A DNA stretch of 64,000 nucleotides from assembly GCA_001603955.1 (NCBI GenBank), contig LVAA01000079.1, forward strand, positions 1 through 64,000, written 5' to 3'. The notes under the pieces were generated by a model. That model was not told the DNA's origin. It made no database searches and saw only the letters and a program-made list of their open reading frames with translations. The stretch comes from Syntrophobacterales bacterium Delta_02. GTDB taxonomy: Bacteria > Desulfobacterota > Syntrophorhabdia > Syntrophorhabdales > Syntrophorhabdaceae. Shown here one piece after another: positions 19,283 to 31,483 of this stretch (position 1 is its first letter; each line of letters begins with the position of its first letter). Made by a program: the position numbers and the translations under genes.

Positions 19283-20490
19283 TAGGATCCTACGGCGGCA
19301 TCTCTCCCAGGGGCGACCTCCTGCTTCTTCGAAAGCTGGCCGACCATTTGGCGGGAAAGACCTTTCTCCATGTCAATTCGACCCGCGAGGGCGGAGGTGT
19401 GGCGGAGATACTCCAGAGAATGATCCCCATCATGTCAAGCCTCGGGATCAACACCCGCTGGGACGTCATCACGGGCGACCAGAGGTTCTTCGACATGACA
19501 AAGAAGGTGCACAACGCCCTTCAGGGATACACCGAATCCATCGATGACCGGATGTGGGAGCATCATCTCGAGATCAACGAAAAGAACGCCGCCCTCCTGG
19601 ACCTCGATGCCGACGCGGTGTTGATACACGACCCCCAGCCCGTTCCCCTCGTCACGTTCCGGAAGGAAGGCGTCTGGATCTGGCGGTGCCACATAGACGT
19701 ATCCAATCCCCAAAGGGATGTGTTCAGCAGGATAGGGAACTACGCTACGAAGTTCGACGCCGCGATCTACTCAGTCGCCCGCTTCGCGGGCGCCATGGGC
19801 ATCAACGAGTTCATCATACCCCCGTCGATCGACCCTCTGTCAGAGAAGAACAGGCAACTCAGCGACGAGGAGATCAACGATACGGCGTTGAAGCTCGGCA
19901 TTCCCCAGGACCGGCCGGTCATCCTCCAGGTCTCCCGCTTCGACAGGTTCAAGGACCCCACCGGTGTCATCATGGCCTACCGCATGGTCAAGAAATATAA
20001 CGACTGCGTCCTGGTGCTGGCTGGCAGCCCGGCAACGGACGACCCCGAAGGCGCAGGGGTTCTGGAGGAGGTGCGACAGTTCGCTTCCGATGATCCCGAC
20101 ATCCACATCCTCCTTCTTCCCCCCTTCAGCGACAAAGACATCAACGCCCTGCAGACCATGGCCAGCGTCATCCTCCAGAAATCCCTCAAGGAGGGTTTCG
20201 GCCTCACCGTGGCGGAAGGCATGTGGAAGGCCAAACCCGTCATAGGAGGCGCGGCGGGAGGTATACCCCTGCAGATAGTCCACGGCGTGACAGGCTTCCT
20301 CGTTCATTCCATCGAGGGGTGTGCCTTCAGGATACGCCAGCTCCTCAACAACACGGAGATGGCCGTCCACATGGGCGAGCAGGCCCGCGAGTTTGTCCGT
20401 CAGAATTTCCTTATCACGAGACAGGTGCGCGACTACCTGGCCGTGTGGTACACTCTCCTCGAAAAAAAGAAGAGCCTCGTGGAGTTGTGA
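19279..20490 (+). CDS. treT: Trehalose synthase, TreT-type GT4 glycosyltransferase
   Basis: HVNSTREGGGVAEILQRMIPIMSSLGINTRWDVITG; KEGFGLTVAEGMWKAKPVIGGAAGGIPLQI. Confidence 0.88.
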   Translation: MIGSYGGISPRGDLLLLRKLADHLAGKTFLHVNSTREGGGVAEILQRMIPIMSSLGINTRWDVITGDQRFFDMTKKVHNALQGYTESIDDRMWEHHLEINEKNAALLDLDADAVLIHDPQPVPLVTFRKEGVWIWRCHIDVSNPQRDVFSRIGNYATKFDAAIYSVARFAGAMGINEFIIPPSIDPLSEKNRQLSDEEINDTALKLGIPQDRPVILQVSRFDRFKDPTGVIMAYRMVKKYNDCVLVLAGSPATDDPEGAGVLEEVRQFASDDPDIHILLLPPFSDKDINALQTMASVILQKSLKEGFGLTVAEGMWKAKPVIGGAAGGIPLQIVHGVTGFLVHSIEGCAFRIRQLLNNTEMAVHMGEQAREFVRQNFLITRQVRDYLAVWYTLLEKKKSLVEL

Positions 20491-20526
20491 GAGGCGGGCC
20501 GAGGCTCGCGCATCACGGTCTTCTGC

Positions 20527-20532
20527 TATACT
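20527..20532 (+). promoter_or_regulatory. Putative extended -10 (TGCTATACT) 8 nt upstream of the treZ ATG
   Basis: TGC-TATACT; predicted very short leader. Confidence 0.4.
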
Positions 20533-20540
20533 GGTGAAAG

Positions 20541-22400
20541 ATGGAAATGCTCGACAAGACCAGCGCCCCGGCGCATCTCGGAGCGGTGCCCTCCGTGGAC
20601 GGATCGACATCCTTCCGGGTGTGGGCACCTTTTGCGCGAACGGTGTCCGTGGAGATCCTCCAGGGTTCTCGCGGGAGCCGGGAACCCCTGACGCCTTCCG
20701 GGGGGAAACACTTCGAAGGAAAGGTGGACGGCGTCGGTGACGGTGACCTTTACCGGTTTGTCATCGACGGCAGCTCCGCGTTTCCCGATCCCGCATCCCG
20801 GTCACAGCCGGAGGGGGTCCACGGCCCTTCACGGATCGTCGACCACGCGTCCTTCCAGTGGAACGACGGCGGGTGGCGGGGCCGTGCCCTGGAGGAGTAC
20901 GTCATATACGAGCTCCACGTGGGCACCTTCACGGAGGAAGGAACCTTCGAAGCCATCACGGCCTGTCTTGACTATTTCAAGGACCTGGGCGTCAATGCCA
21001 TTGAGCTCATGCCCGTCAGTCAGTTCCCCGGCAGCAGGAACTGGGGATATGACGGCACGTTCCCCTTCGCTCCCCACGAAACGTACGGCGGACCCCGGGG
21101 GCTCAAGACCCTGGTGAACGCCTGCCACGAACAGGGCATCGCCGTCATTCTCGATGTTGTGTACAACCATCTTGGCCCCGAAGGCAATTACCTGGCAAAT
21201 TTCGGACCTTACTTCACGGACCGCTATCGGACGCCATGGGGTGATGCCCTCAACTTCGACGGTCCCTTCAGCGATGAGGTACGCAGCTATTTCATCCGGA
21301 GCGCCCTTGACTGGTTCGTGCACTATCACGTGGACGCCCTCAGACTCGACGCCATTCACGGAATATTCGACTTCAGTGCCAGAACATTTCTCCAGGAGCT
21401 TTCCGAAACCGTGGCCTCAGTGCTGTCCGGCAATCCTCCCGCCTTCCTCATCGCCGAGAGCGACCTCAATGACATACGGATCATAACACCCCGGAAAGAT
21501 GGCGGCATAGGCCTTGACGCACAGTGGAACGATGACTTCCACCACGCCCTTCACACCCTTCTCACCGGGGAAGAGCAGGGCTATTACCAGGATTTCGGCG
21601 ATATCGAGGACCTGGCGAAGTCCTTCGCCGAGGGGTACGTGTACACGGGTGAGTTCTCTTCCTATCGCATGAGAAGACATGGAAGCCCGTCGAAACACAG
21701 GCCGCCCGGCCAGTTTGTCGTGTTCTCACAGAACCACGACCAGGCGGGCAACAGGCCGGGCGGAGACCGCCTTGCCGCTCTCGTCGGCCACGACAGGCTT
21801 AAGGTAGCTGCGACAGCCGTCCTGCTGTCACCCTACATTCCCCTCCTGTTCATGGGGGAGGAGTATGGTGAGACCGCCCCGTTCCTGTATTTCGTGAACC
21901 ACAGCGACGAAAGGCTCATCGAGGCGGTGAGGACAGGCAGGACAGAGGAGTTCGCCTGGTTCCCCTCCGTCGGGGAGATGCCCCACCCGCAAGGGAAGGA
22001 GACGTTCCTTCTGTCGAGGATCAACAGGGCCTCCCGCTTCGATGAGACCCGTCGCTCGCTTTTCGGTTTCTACCGGCATCTGACATCACTGAGGCACTCC
22101 CTCAGGCCCTGGCGGATGACGCAGGGCCGACCCGCCGTCAGATCCTGGCCCGACAGGAGCTCCCTTTCCGTCATGATACCCCTTCCCGGGAACGACGTTG
22201 CCCTCTTCTTCAACTTCAGTGAAGGAAACGTGCAGATCGAGTCACCGCTTCATGAAGGCTCCTGGGCCATGATCGCCGATACCCTTTCGCCCTGCTGGGG
22301 CGGAAGCGGGCAGAAGGCACCCCCCCGCATCACCGGGGAGACCGGGGCCGTCCTTTCCCTGGGGCCGCTGAACGCCGTCGTGTACAGGAGAGAGCGGTAA
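20541..22400 (+). CDS. treZ: Malto-oligosyltrehalose trehalohydrolase
   Basis: FRVWAPFARTVSVEIL; YELHVGTFTEEGTFEAI; DALRLDAIHGIFDFSARTFLQEL; LLFMGEEYGETAPFLYFVNH. Confidence 0.95.
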   Translation: MEMLDKTSAPAHLGAVPSVDGSTSFRVWAPFARTVSVEILQGSRGSREPLTPSGGKHFEGKVDGVGDGDLYRFVIDGSSAFPDPASRSQPEGVHGPSRIVDHASFQWNDGGWRGRALEEYVIYELHVGTFTEEGTFEAITACLDYFKDLGVNAIELMPVSQFPGSRNWGYDGTFPFAPHETYGGPRGLKTLVNACHEQGIAVILDVVYNHLGPEGNYLANFGPYFTDRYRTPWGDALNFDGPFSDEVRSYFIRSALDWFVHYHVDALRLDAIHGIFDFSARTFLQELSETVASVLSGNPPAFLIAESDLNDIRIITPRKDGGIGLDAQWNDDFHHALHTLLTGEEQGYYQDFGDIEDLAKSFAEGYVYTGEFSSYRMRRHGSPSKHRPPGQFVVFSQNHDQAGNRPGGDRLAALVGHDRLKVAATAVLLSPYIPLLFMGEEYGETAPFLYFVNHSDERLIEAVRTGRTEEFAWFPSVGEMPHPQGKETFLLSRINRASRFDETRRSLFGFYRHLTSLRHSLRPWRMTQGRPAVRSWPDRSSLSVMIPLPGNDVALFFNFSEGNVQIESPLHEGSWAMIADTLSPCWGGSGQKAPPRITGETGAVLSLGPLNAVVYRRER

Positions 22401-22422
22401 TGGGAAAAGAGGTAAGTTAGTC

Positions 22423-25413
<2,991 letters not shown>

Positions 25414-25436
25414 CCGACCGGGGAAGGAGCTGTATC

Positions 25437-26669
25437 ATGGCACAGGTGCTCGCAATGATCCTCGCGGGAGGAAGGGTGGGTGAACTTGACGTGCTCACCT
25501 TTTACCGGCCCAAATCGGTCCTGCCTTACGGCGGGCTGTATCGCGTCATCGATTTTCCGATGAGCAATCTCATGCACTCCGACATCGAGAACGTGGGCAT
25601 CCTGTCACAATACAGGCCTTTCGAGCTGATCAGCCACATAGCGAACGGCGAACCCTGGGACATGACGGGAAGGCACCGCAGGGCCGTGATACTCCCGCCC
25701 TTCCAGGGCCGCGACGCCTCCGACTGGTACAAGGGAACGGCTGACGCCGTCTACCAGAACATTGACTTCATACGCATGAGTGACCCCGAGATCGTCGTGG
25801 TCCTTTCCGGAGATCACATCTACCGCATGGACTACCGCAAGCTCATCGAGTTCCACTTTGAGAAGAACGCGGACCTGACGGTCGCATTCACAAAGGTTGT
25901 ACCCGAGGCATCCTCCCGTTTCGGCCTTGCCTTCATCGAGGACGAAGACAGCCGGGGAGGGCGGGTCACGCAATACAGGGAGAAACCGAGGAACTCAAAG
26001 CTGGAATGGGCATCGCTCACTATTTACGTCTTTCGGACCGAACTCCTTATCGCCGCCCTTGAGGAGAACGCCGCGAACTCCTCACATGAGTTCGGCAAGG
26101 ACATCATTCCCATGCTCATGGAGAAACACCGTGTCTACGGCTACAAGCACAGCGGCTACTGGGGATACACCCGGACAATAGACGAGTATTACCGGACAAG
26201 CATGGATGTCCTCGGTGAGAAACCCCGGCTCGACATACGTTCCTGGCAGCTCAGGACCAACATGGCGGACAGGAGCATCAGGGACAGGCAACCGCCTTTC
26301 GTCGGTCCTTCGGCCAGCATCGAGGACACGTTCTTCCATTGCGGCTGCACCATCAAAGGCCGCGTGGCGCGTTCCATTCTCTTCCCGGGCGTGACGGTGG
26401 AGGAGGGTGCCGTCGTCGAGGACTCCATACTCTTCTTCGATTCGACCGTCCTCGCGGGGGCCGAGATCAGGCGCACCATAGTGGATACCGGCTGCCTGAT
26501 ATCCGAAAGAGCCGGTATCGGCGACGCGGGCAACGATCTTGCCGTCGTCGGGATGAGAACGGTCATTCCCGAAGGGGTCCGCATACAGGGCGGTGTCACC
26601 GTCCATCCCAAGCTCAAAGCCGACTCATTCTCGAAGAAAGAATATCTTCGCGGGGAGGTGGTCCAATGA
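25437..26669 (+). CDS. GlgC-like glucose-1-phosphate adenylyltransferase, variant nucleotide-binding loop
   Basis: LAMILAGGRVGELDVLTFYRPKSVLPYGGLYRVIDFPMSNLMHSDI; LSGDHIYRMDY; C-terminal left-handed beta-helix. Confidence 0.88.
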   Translation: MAQVLAMILAGGRVGELDVLTFYRPKSVLPYGGLYRVIDFPMSNLMHSDIENVGILSQYRPFELISHIANGEPWDMTGRHRRAVILPPFQGRDASDWYKGTADAVYQNIDFIRMSDPEIVVVLSGDHIYRMDYRKLIEFHFEKNADLTVAFTKVVPEASSRFGLAFIEDEDSRGGRVTQYREKPRNSKLEWASLTIYVFRTELLIAALEENAANSSHEFGKDIIPMLMEKHRVYGYKHSGYWGYTRTIDEYYRTSMDVLGEKPRLDIRSWQLRTNMADRSIRDRQPPFVGPSASIEDTFFHCGCTIKGRVARSILFPGVTVEEGAVVEDSILFFDSTVLAGAEIRRTIVDTGCLISERAGIGDAGNDLAVVGMRTVIPEGVRIQGGVTVHPKLKADSFSKKEYLRGEVVQ

Positions 26670-27922
26670 AAGGTCCGGCGGCAATCCTTCTGGCAGGCGG
26701 AGTGGGAAGCAGGCTCAATATCCTCGTGCGGCACAGGGCGAAACCGGCTGTCCCCTTTGGCGGCATTTACAGGATAATCGATTTCACCCTCAGCAACATC
26801 GGCAATTCGGAAATGACCAGCGTCGCCGTCCTTACGCAGTATAAGCCGCTTTCCCTCATGGACCACATAGGGGACGGCTCCTCCTGGGACCTCTCCGGGC
26901 GCTCCCGCAAGGTCAAGATCTTCCCCCCCAAAACGGGAGAGGAGGACTGGGATTGGTACAGGGGAACCGCGGACGCCGTGCGTCAGAATATATCCTTCGT
27001 CATGTCGGCGCAGAACGAAGAGATCATGATCCTTTCGGGAGACCATGTGTACCACATGGATTACCGCCGGATGGTCTCATTCCACCGGGAGAAGAAGGCC
27101 CGTGTGACCATCGCCACCATTCCCGTACCCTGGGAGGAGACATATCAGTTTGGCACCGCCGTCACCGACGACAATTGCAGGATCGTTGAGTGGGAGGAAA
27201 AATCGCCCCGCGCGAGGTCCAACCTGGCATCGATGGGGATATACGTCTTCGACAGGAAGTATCTGATAGACCTGCTCACGGAGTCCAAAGAGGATGATTT
27301 CGGGCACCACATCATCCCCAGGGCCCTGGGGGAAAATGTGGTCTACGCTTATTCCTTCGACGGATACTGGCGCGACGTCGGCACCGTTCAGGCATACTGG
27401 GACGCAAACATGGATCTCCTCGATCCTGCATCCGGGATAAACCCGGGACACTGGAGGACGATGACGAACATAAATGCGGGTGGCCCCGCCTTCGACAGGC
27501 CCCCTGTACTGGTATCCTCCGGAGCCCGGGTAACACGTTCCATCGTGTCTCCCGGCTGCACCATTGAGGGGCACGTGGAGAACTGTGTCCTTTCGCCCGG
27601 CGTAACAGTGGAACGTGGGGCTTTTGTCCGCGATTCCATCATAATGCACGATTGCCGCATTGGCGAAGGGGCGCGGGTCGAGCGTTCCATCATCGACAAG
27701 GAGGCGATCGTGGGGGCTCGTACCACGGTCGGCATCGGGGACCCGAAGACGGTCAACCGGACCCATCCGGACCATCTCTACTCGGGCCTCACCGTCATCG
27801 GAAAACGGGTCGTCATTCCCGCCGCGATCAGCATCGGCACGAACTGCATCATCAATCCCATGCTGGAAGCAGGGGCCTTTCCGCGAGAGGTCGCGAGCGG
27901 AATGACCGTGACAGGAACGTGA
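26666..27922 (+). CDS. glgC: Glucose-1-phosphate adenylyltransferase
   Basis: AAILLAGGVGSRLNILVRHRAKPAVPFGGIYRIIDFTLSNIGNSEMTSVAVLTQYKPLSL; LSGDHVYHMDY; overlaps the previous ORF by ATGA. Confidence 0.92.
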   Translation: MKGPAAILLAGGVGSRLNILVRHRAKPAVPFGGIYRIIDFTLSNIGNSEMTSVAVLTQYKPLSLMDHIGDGSSWDLSGRSRKVKIFPPKTGEEDWDWYRGTADAVRQNISFVMSAQNEEIMILSGDHVYHMDYRRMVSFHREKKARVTIATIPVPWEETYQFGTAVTDDNCRIVEWEEKSPRARSNLASMGIYVFDRKYLIDLLTESKEDDFGHHIIPRALGENVVYAYSFDGYWRDVGTVQAYWDANMDLLDPASGINPGHWRTMTNINAGGPAFDRPPVLVSSGARVTRSIVSPGCTIEGHVENCVLSPGVTVERGAFVRDSIIMHDCRIGEGARVERSIIDKEAIVGARTTVGIGDPKTVNRTHPDHLYSGLTVIGKRVVIPAAISIGTNCIINPMLEAGAFPREVASGMTVTGT

Positions 27923-27937
27923 AAGCAAAGGGACCCT

Positions 27938-29200
27938 ATGGCTGAGACCGTTATCAAGAGAGAAGACATCCAGGCGCGGGTGACCCGGATCGGCAAGGCC
28001 GATATCCTTGTCGGCATCCCGAGCTACAACAACGCCCGGTCTATCGGCCACGTCGTGAGGGCTGTGCAGGCAGGTCTTGCCAAGTATTTCCCCGAGAGGA
28101 AAACGGTCCTGGTGAATTCCGACGGAGGATCGAAGGACGGCACGATGGACGTCGTCCATGACACCACGATCGACGATTTCCGGTCGATCCTGCTTTCCCA
28201 CCGCGTGGAATCTTTTTCCAAGATGGCCATTCCCTATCACGGGATCCCCGGCAAGGGAAGCGCCTTCAGGACCATCTTCGAGATCGCACGGGCCCTCGAC
28301 GTGAAGGCCTGTGCCGTGGTGGACTCCGACCTGCGCAGCATCACCCCCGAGTGGATAGAACTCCTCGTCAAGCCCGTCATGGAGGACGGCTATGATTATG
28401 TCTCTCCCCTTTACCATCGCCACAAGTACGACGGGACCATCACGAACAGCATCGTCTATCCCCTGACGCGGGCCCTGTACGGCAGGAATGTGCGCCAGCC
28501 CATAGGGGGTGACTTCGGATTCTCGGGGAAACTCGCGGGTTACTACCTGTCCAAGGACGTCTGGGAGACCGACGTTGCCCGCTACGGCATAGACATCTGG
28601 ATGACGACAACGGCCATAGCCAATGACTTTCGCGTCTGTCAGGCCTTTCTGGGGGCCAAGATCCACGACGCAAAGGACCCGGGGGCGGACCTTTCGGCCA
28701 TGCTCTACCAGGTCGTGGGGGCAACCTTCGACCTCATGGAGGAATACCCGAGGACATGGAAGAGCGTGACACGGACACAGCCGGTGCCCGTGTTCGGGTT
28801 CACCTACGAGGTCGGCCTCGAACCGGTGAACGTCAACATCCAGAGGATGATCGACAAGTTCACGCTGGGTGCCAGAGAGCTTGTTCCCGTGTGGGAGAAC
28901 ATCCTGTCCGGAGAAACCCTCGGCTTCCTAAAGAAACTGGCCGATGCATCCCCGGACAGCTTTCACATGCCCGACACGGTGTGGGTGGATATCATATACA
29001 GCTTCGCCCTGGCCGCCCATCGCAATCTGCTTAACAAGGAACACCTTCTCAAGTCGCTGACCCCGCTGTACATAGGACGCACGGCGTCATTCGTGATCGA
29101 GGCCTGGGAAAGCAGCGGACCCGAGGTGGAAGAGAAGATAGAGAACCTCTGCGGGGTATACGAGAAGCTCAAGCCGTCCTTCTCGGACCGCTGGAAGTAA
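27938..29200 (+). CDS. Glycosyltransferase, glucosylglycerate-synthase-like (GT81 type)
   Basis: ILVGIPSYNNARSIGHVVRAVQAGLAKYFPERKTVLVNSDGGSKDGT; VVDSDLRSITPEWIELL; QPIGGDFGFSGKLA. Confidence 0.8.
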   Translation: MAETVIKREDIQARVTRIGKADILVGIPSYNNARSIGHVVRAVQAGLAKYFPERKTVLVNSDGGSKDGTMDVVHDTTIDDFRSILLSHRVESFSKMAIPYHGIPGKGSAFRTIFEIARALDVKACAVVDSDLRSITPEWIELLVKPVMEDGYDYVSPLYHRHKYDGTITNSIVYPLTRALYGRNVRQPIGGDFGFSGKLAGYYLSKDVWETDVARYGIDIWMTTTAIANDFRVCQAFLGAKIHDAKDPGADLSAMLYQVVGATFDLMEEYPRTWKSVTRTQPVPVFGFTYEVGLEPVNVNIQRMIDKFTLGARELVPVWENILSGETLGFLKKLADASPDSFHMPDTVWVDIIYSFALAAHRNLLNKEHLLKSLTPLYIGRTASFVIEAWESSGPEVEEKIENLCGVYEKLKPSFSDRWK

Positions 29201-29218
29201 AACGAAAGGGGGCTTTAC

Positions 29219-29926
29219 ATGAATTTTCTTCAGAGGGTCATTATAGAACCTTTTGAGAGCTCTTACGAGAAGTTCCTCACATTCATGCCCAATTTCCTCA
29301 CCTCTTTGGCGCTTCTCATCGTGGGCATCGTCCTCGCCGCGGTCCTCAGGATGGTCTTTCTGAGGATCTTCCGGGCCATCAACCTCGACAGGGCAGCCCA
29401 GCGCCTCGGGCTTTTCGATATGCTCCTCAAAGGCGGGATCAGGGACTCCCTTTCGGTCTTCATCGCAAGGATCATCGGATGGCTCGTCATCTTCACCTTT
29501 GCCGTCGTGGCGGTGCAGACGCTCAAGATTCCCACCGTCGAGCACCTCCTGGACCGTTTCTTTCTCTATCTTCCCAACGTCTTCACGGCGGCGGTGATCC
29601 TTCTCTTCGGTTATCTCTTCAGCAACTTTTTCGGTCGGGCCGCCCTTATCGCTTCCGTCAACGCGGGAATGAAAAGGGCCGGTCTCGTGGGCAGGCTTGT
29701 CAAGATCACCGTCTTCATCCTTTCCGCCACAATGGCCATGGAGCAGCTCGGGATCGGCCGGGATACGGTCCTCATAGCCTTTGCTATAATCTTCGGCGGC
29801 ATAGTCCTGGCCCTTGCCATCGCCTTCGGGTTCGGCGGAAGGGATATCGCGAGAACCTACCTGCAGAGGTCCGTGGGGAAAGAGAAGGAGGATGAGGAAG
29901 AACGGGACGACATCAATCCGCTGTGA
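29219..29926 (+). CDS. MscS-related 'conserved TM helix' membrane protein, putative mechanosensitive channel
   Basis: Four to five TM helices; AFAIIFGGIVLALAIAFGFGGRDIARTYLQR. Confidence 0.82.
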   Translation: MNFLQRVIIEPFESSYEKFLTFMPNFLTSLALLIVGIVLAAVLRMVFLRIFRAINLDRAAQRLGLFDMLLKGGIRDSLSVFIARIIGWLVIFTFAVVAVQTLKIPTVEHLLDRFFLYLPNVFTAAVILLFGYLFSNFFGRAALIASVNAGMKRAGLVGRLVKITVFILSATMAMEQLGIGRDTVLIAFAIIFGGIVLALAIAFGFGGRDIARTYLQRSVGKEKEDEEERDDINPL

Positions 29927-29960
29927 AGTTCCAGGTTCCAGGTTGCAGGTTGCAAATCAA
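29924..29960 (+). repeat. Stop-adjacent heptad repeat (AGGTTCC unit)
   Basis: TGAAGTTCCAGGTTCCAGGTTGCAGGTTGCAAATC. Confidence 0.6.
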
Positions 29961-30157
29961 TGACCTTCCGCCCTAATTCCTTGCTGGCGCAGTGTTCCGG
30001 AGGGATTTTTCACAGATGGCCGGTGGGCTAATTCCCCGACTCCGCCCGACAACAGGAATGATCTCTTTCCCGGATTCCGAAGCTTTCTTTTCATTGACAG
30101 GCGATCGGGGATTCTGTTCTTATTTTGGGAAATACAACGGCAGGGAGATGACAGCGG

Positions 30158-31186
30158 GTGATCGAGTTCAGGAAAGTAGAATCGGAGAGCACGTTCCTTG
30201 ACCCGCGAAAGGGTTTTTCGCCTACCTCGGTGCGTTTCCAGGTACGTGTCGACCCGTTGACGGGGAGGACCTGTCATTTTTCTCATTTCGGCGCCGTCAA
30301 ACCCCAGAAACTCGATCTGGCCGGGTATCACGATCCCGCCGTAAAGGGTTTCTGTCCCTTCTGCGCTGAACATCGCGAAAAGACGACACCAAGGTTCGCG
30401 CCCGATGTCGTCCCCGAGGGGAGGCTGAAAAACGGCGAGGCGCTTCTTATACCCAATCTCTTCCCCTATGACATCCACAGCGGCGTCGTCGTCATGACCG
30501 ATGATCATGTCGTCGCCCTGAAGGACTTTACCCGGAAGAGGCTCAACGATGCCTTTTCCCTGGGTATTGGTTTTCTGCGCCGCATAGCGGCCCTCGACGG
30601 GTCGCTGCCCTATCACCTCATGACCTGGAACTACATGCCGCCTTCGGGAGGAGGCCTCGTCCACCCGCATCAGCAGTATTTCGCCACCGCATATCCCGGC
30701 AACCAGTTCATGGATGAGCTGTCGGCATCACGGCGCTTCGCGGAACGCCACAGGCAGAATTACTGGTATGCCCTTGCCAGGCAGGAGGCGGCCGGCAACG
30801 AACGCTATATCGCACGGATCGGCTCGGGACACTGGATCTCTTCTTTCGTTTCTCTCGGGCTGCTCGGAGAGATCATGTGCATCTTTCCCGACATCTTTTC
30901 CCTCCAGGACCTCACCGACGAAGACATCGACGACCTCGTCTCCGGTCTCGAGCGGGTCTTCCGGTATTACGAGGATGCGGGGGTGTACAGCTTCAACGCG
31001 TCGCTCTGTCTCGGCCCCCGCGACCAGGAACACTTCAGCTGCTATTTCCGTATCGTCCCCCGGACATTCCTCAACATGCGCGACTTCGCCCCGGACCTCA
31101 ATTTCTTCCAGGCTATCCTTTCCGAACCCATCTGCGTGGTCCTCCCGGAAGACCTCTGCCGGGAGGTGAAGCCGTACTTCAAGTAG
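30158..31186 (+). CDS. GalT-like nucleotidyltransferase / phosphorylase (HIT superfamily)
   Basis: VKGFCPFCAEHREKT zinc site; PPSGGGLVHPHQQYFAT active-site HxHQQ; second half NASLCLGPRDQEHFSCYFRIVPR. Confidence 0.82.
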   Translation: MIEFRKVESESTFLDPRKGFSPTSVRFQVRVDPLTGRTCHFSHFGAVKPQKLDLAGYHDPAVKGFCPFCAEHREKTTPRFAPDVVPEGRLKNGEALLIPNLFPYDIHSGVVVMTDDHVVALKDFTRKRLNDAFSLGIGFLRRIAALDGSLPYHLMTWNYMPPSGGGLVHPHQQYFATAYPGNQFMDELSASRRFAERHRQNYWYALARQEAAGNERYIARIGSGHWISSFVSLGLLGEIMCIFPDIFSLQDLTDEDIDDLVSGLERVFRYYEDAGVYSFNASLCLGPRDQEHFSCYFRIVPRTFLNMRDFAPDLNFFQAILSEPICVVLPEDLCREVKPYFK

Positions 31187-31460
31187 AGGGGGAAGGGGGA
31201 AGGGATCTCGGGGAGGGAAGGGGCGGATAGGACCAATAGGAGAATAGGACCTATAAGACATATTGGACTTATAGGACAGATAGGACGTATAGGACACCTT
31301 GAAGGCAATTGTTTGCCCGCAGCCGGCGATCGATCCGTCCTATAGGTCCTAAGCGTCCTATAGGTCTTATTGGTCCTATCGGTCCTATTACTCCTATTGG
31401 TCCCATCAAGACCCCTGCCCCCCTTCCCTGATCCCTGCCTCCCGGCCCATATCCCCTTTT
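31187..31460. repeat. Composite inverted-repeat element, copy A: G-rich arm, 10-bp-phased GGACCTATA arms, conserved core, C-rich arm
   Basis: ATAGGACCAATAGGAGAATAGGACCTATAAGACATATTGGACTTATAGGAC...CTTGAAGGCAATTG...GTCCTATAGGTCCTAAGCGTCCTATAGGTCTTATTGGTCCTAT; near-identical to copy B. Confidence 0.9.
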
Positions 31461-31483
31461 CTCTTGCATCATCCTCCTTCTAT

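Noticed and set aside
27077-28666. 529-aa minus strand ORF opposite glgC and the GT81 gene
   Set aside because: Antisense shadow ORF in GC-rich DNA.
31187-31460. CRISPR array interpretation of the short-period repeats
   Set aside because: Units are 7-10 bp, contiguous without spacers and inverted around a core; no cas genes nearby.
31042-31472. ORFs rich in GPIGPIRPIG / SYRSYSP repeats at 31042-31472, 38175-38806 and 61113-61721
   Set aside because: Translations of the 10-bp GGACCTATA repeat element; not credible proteins.
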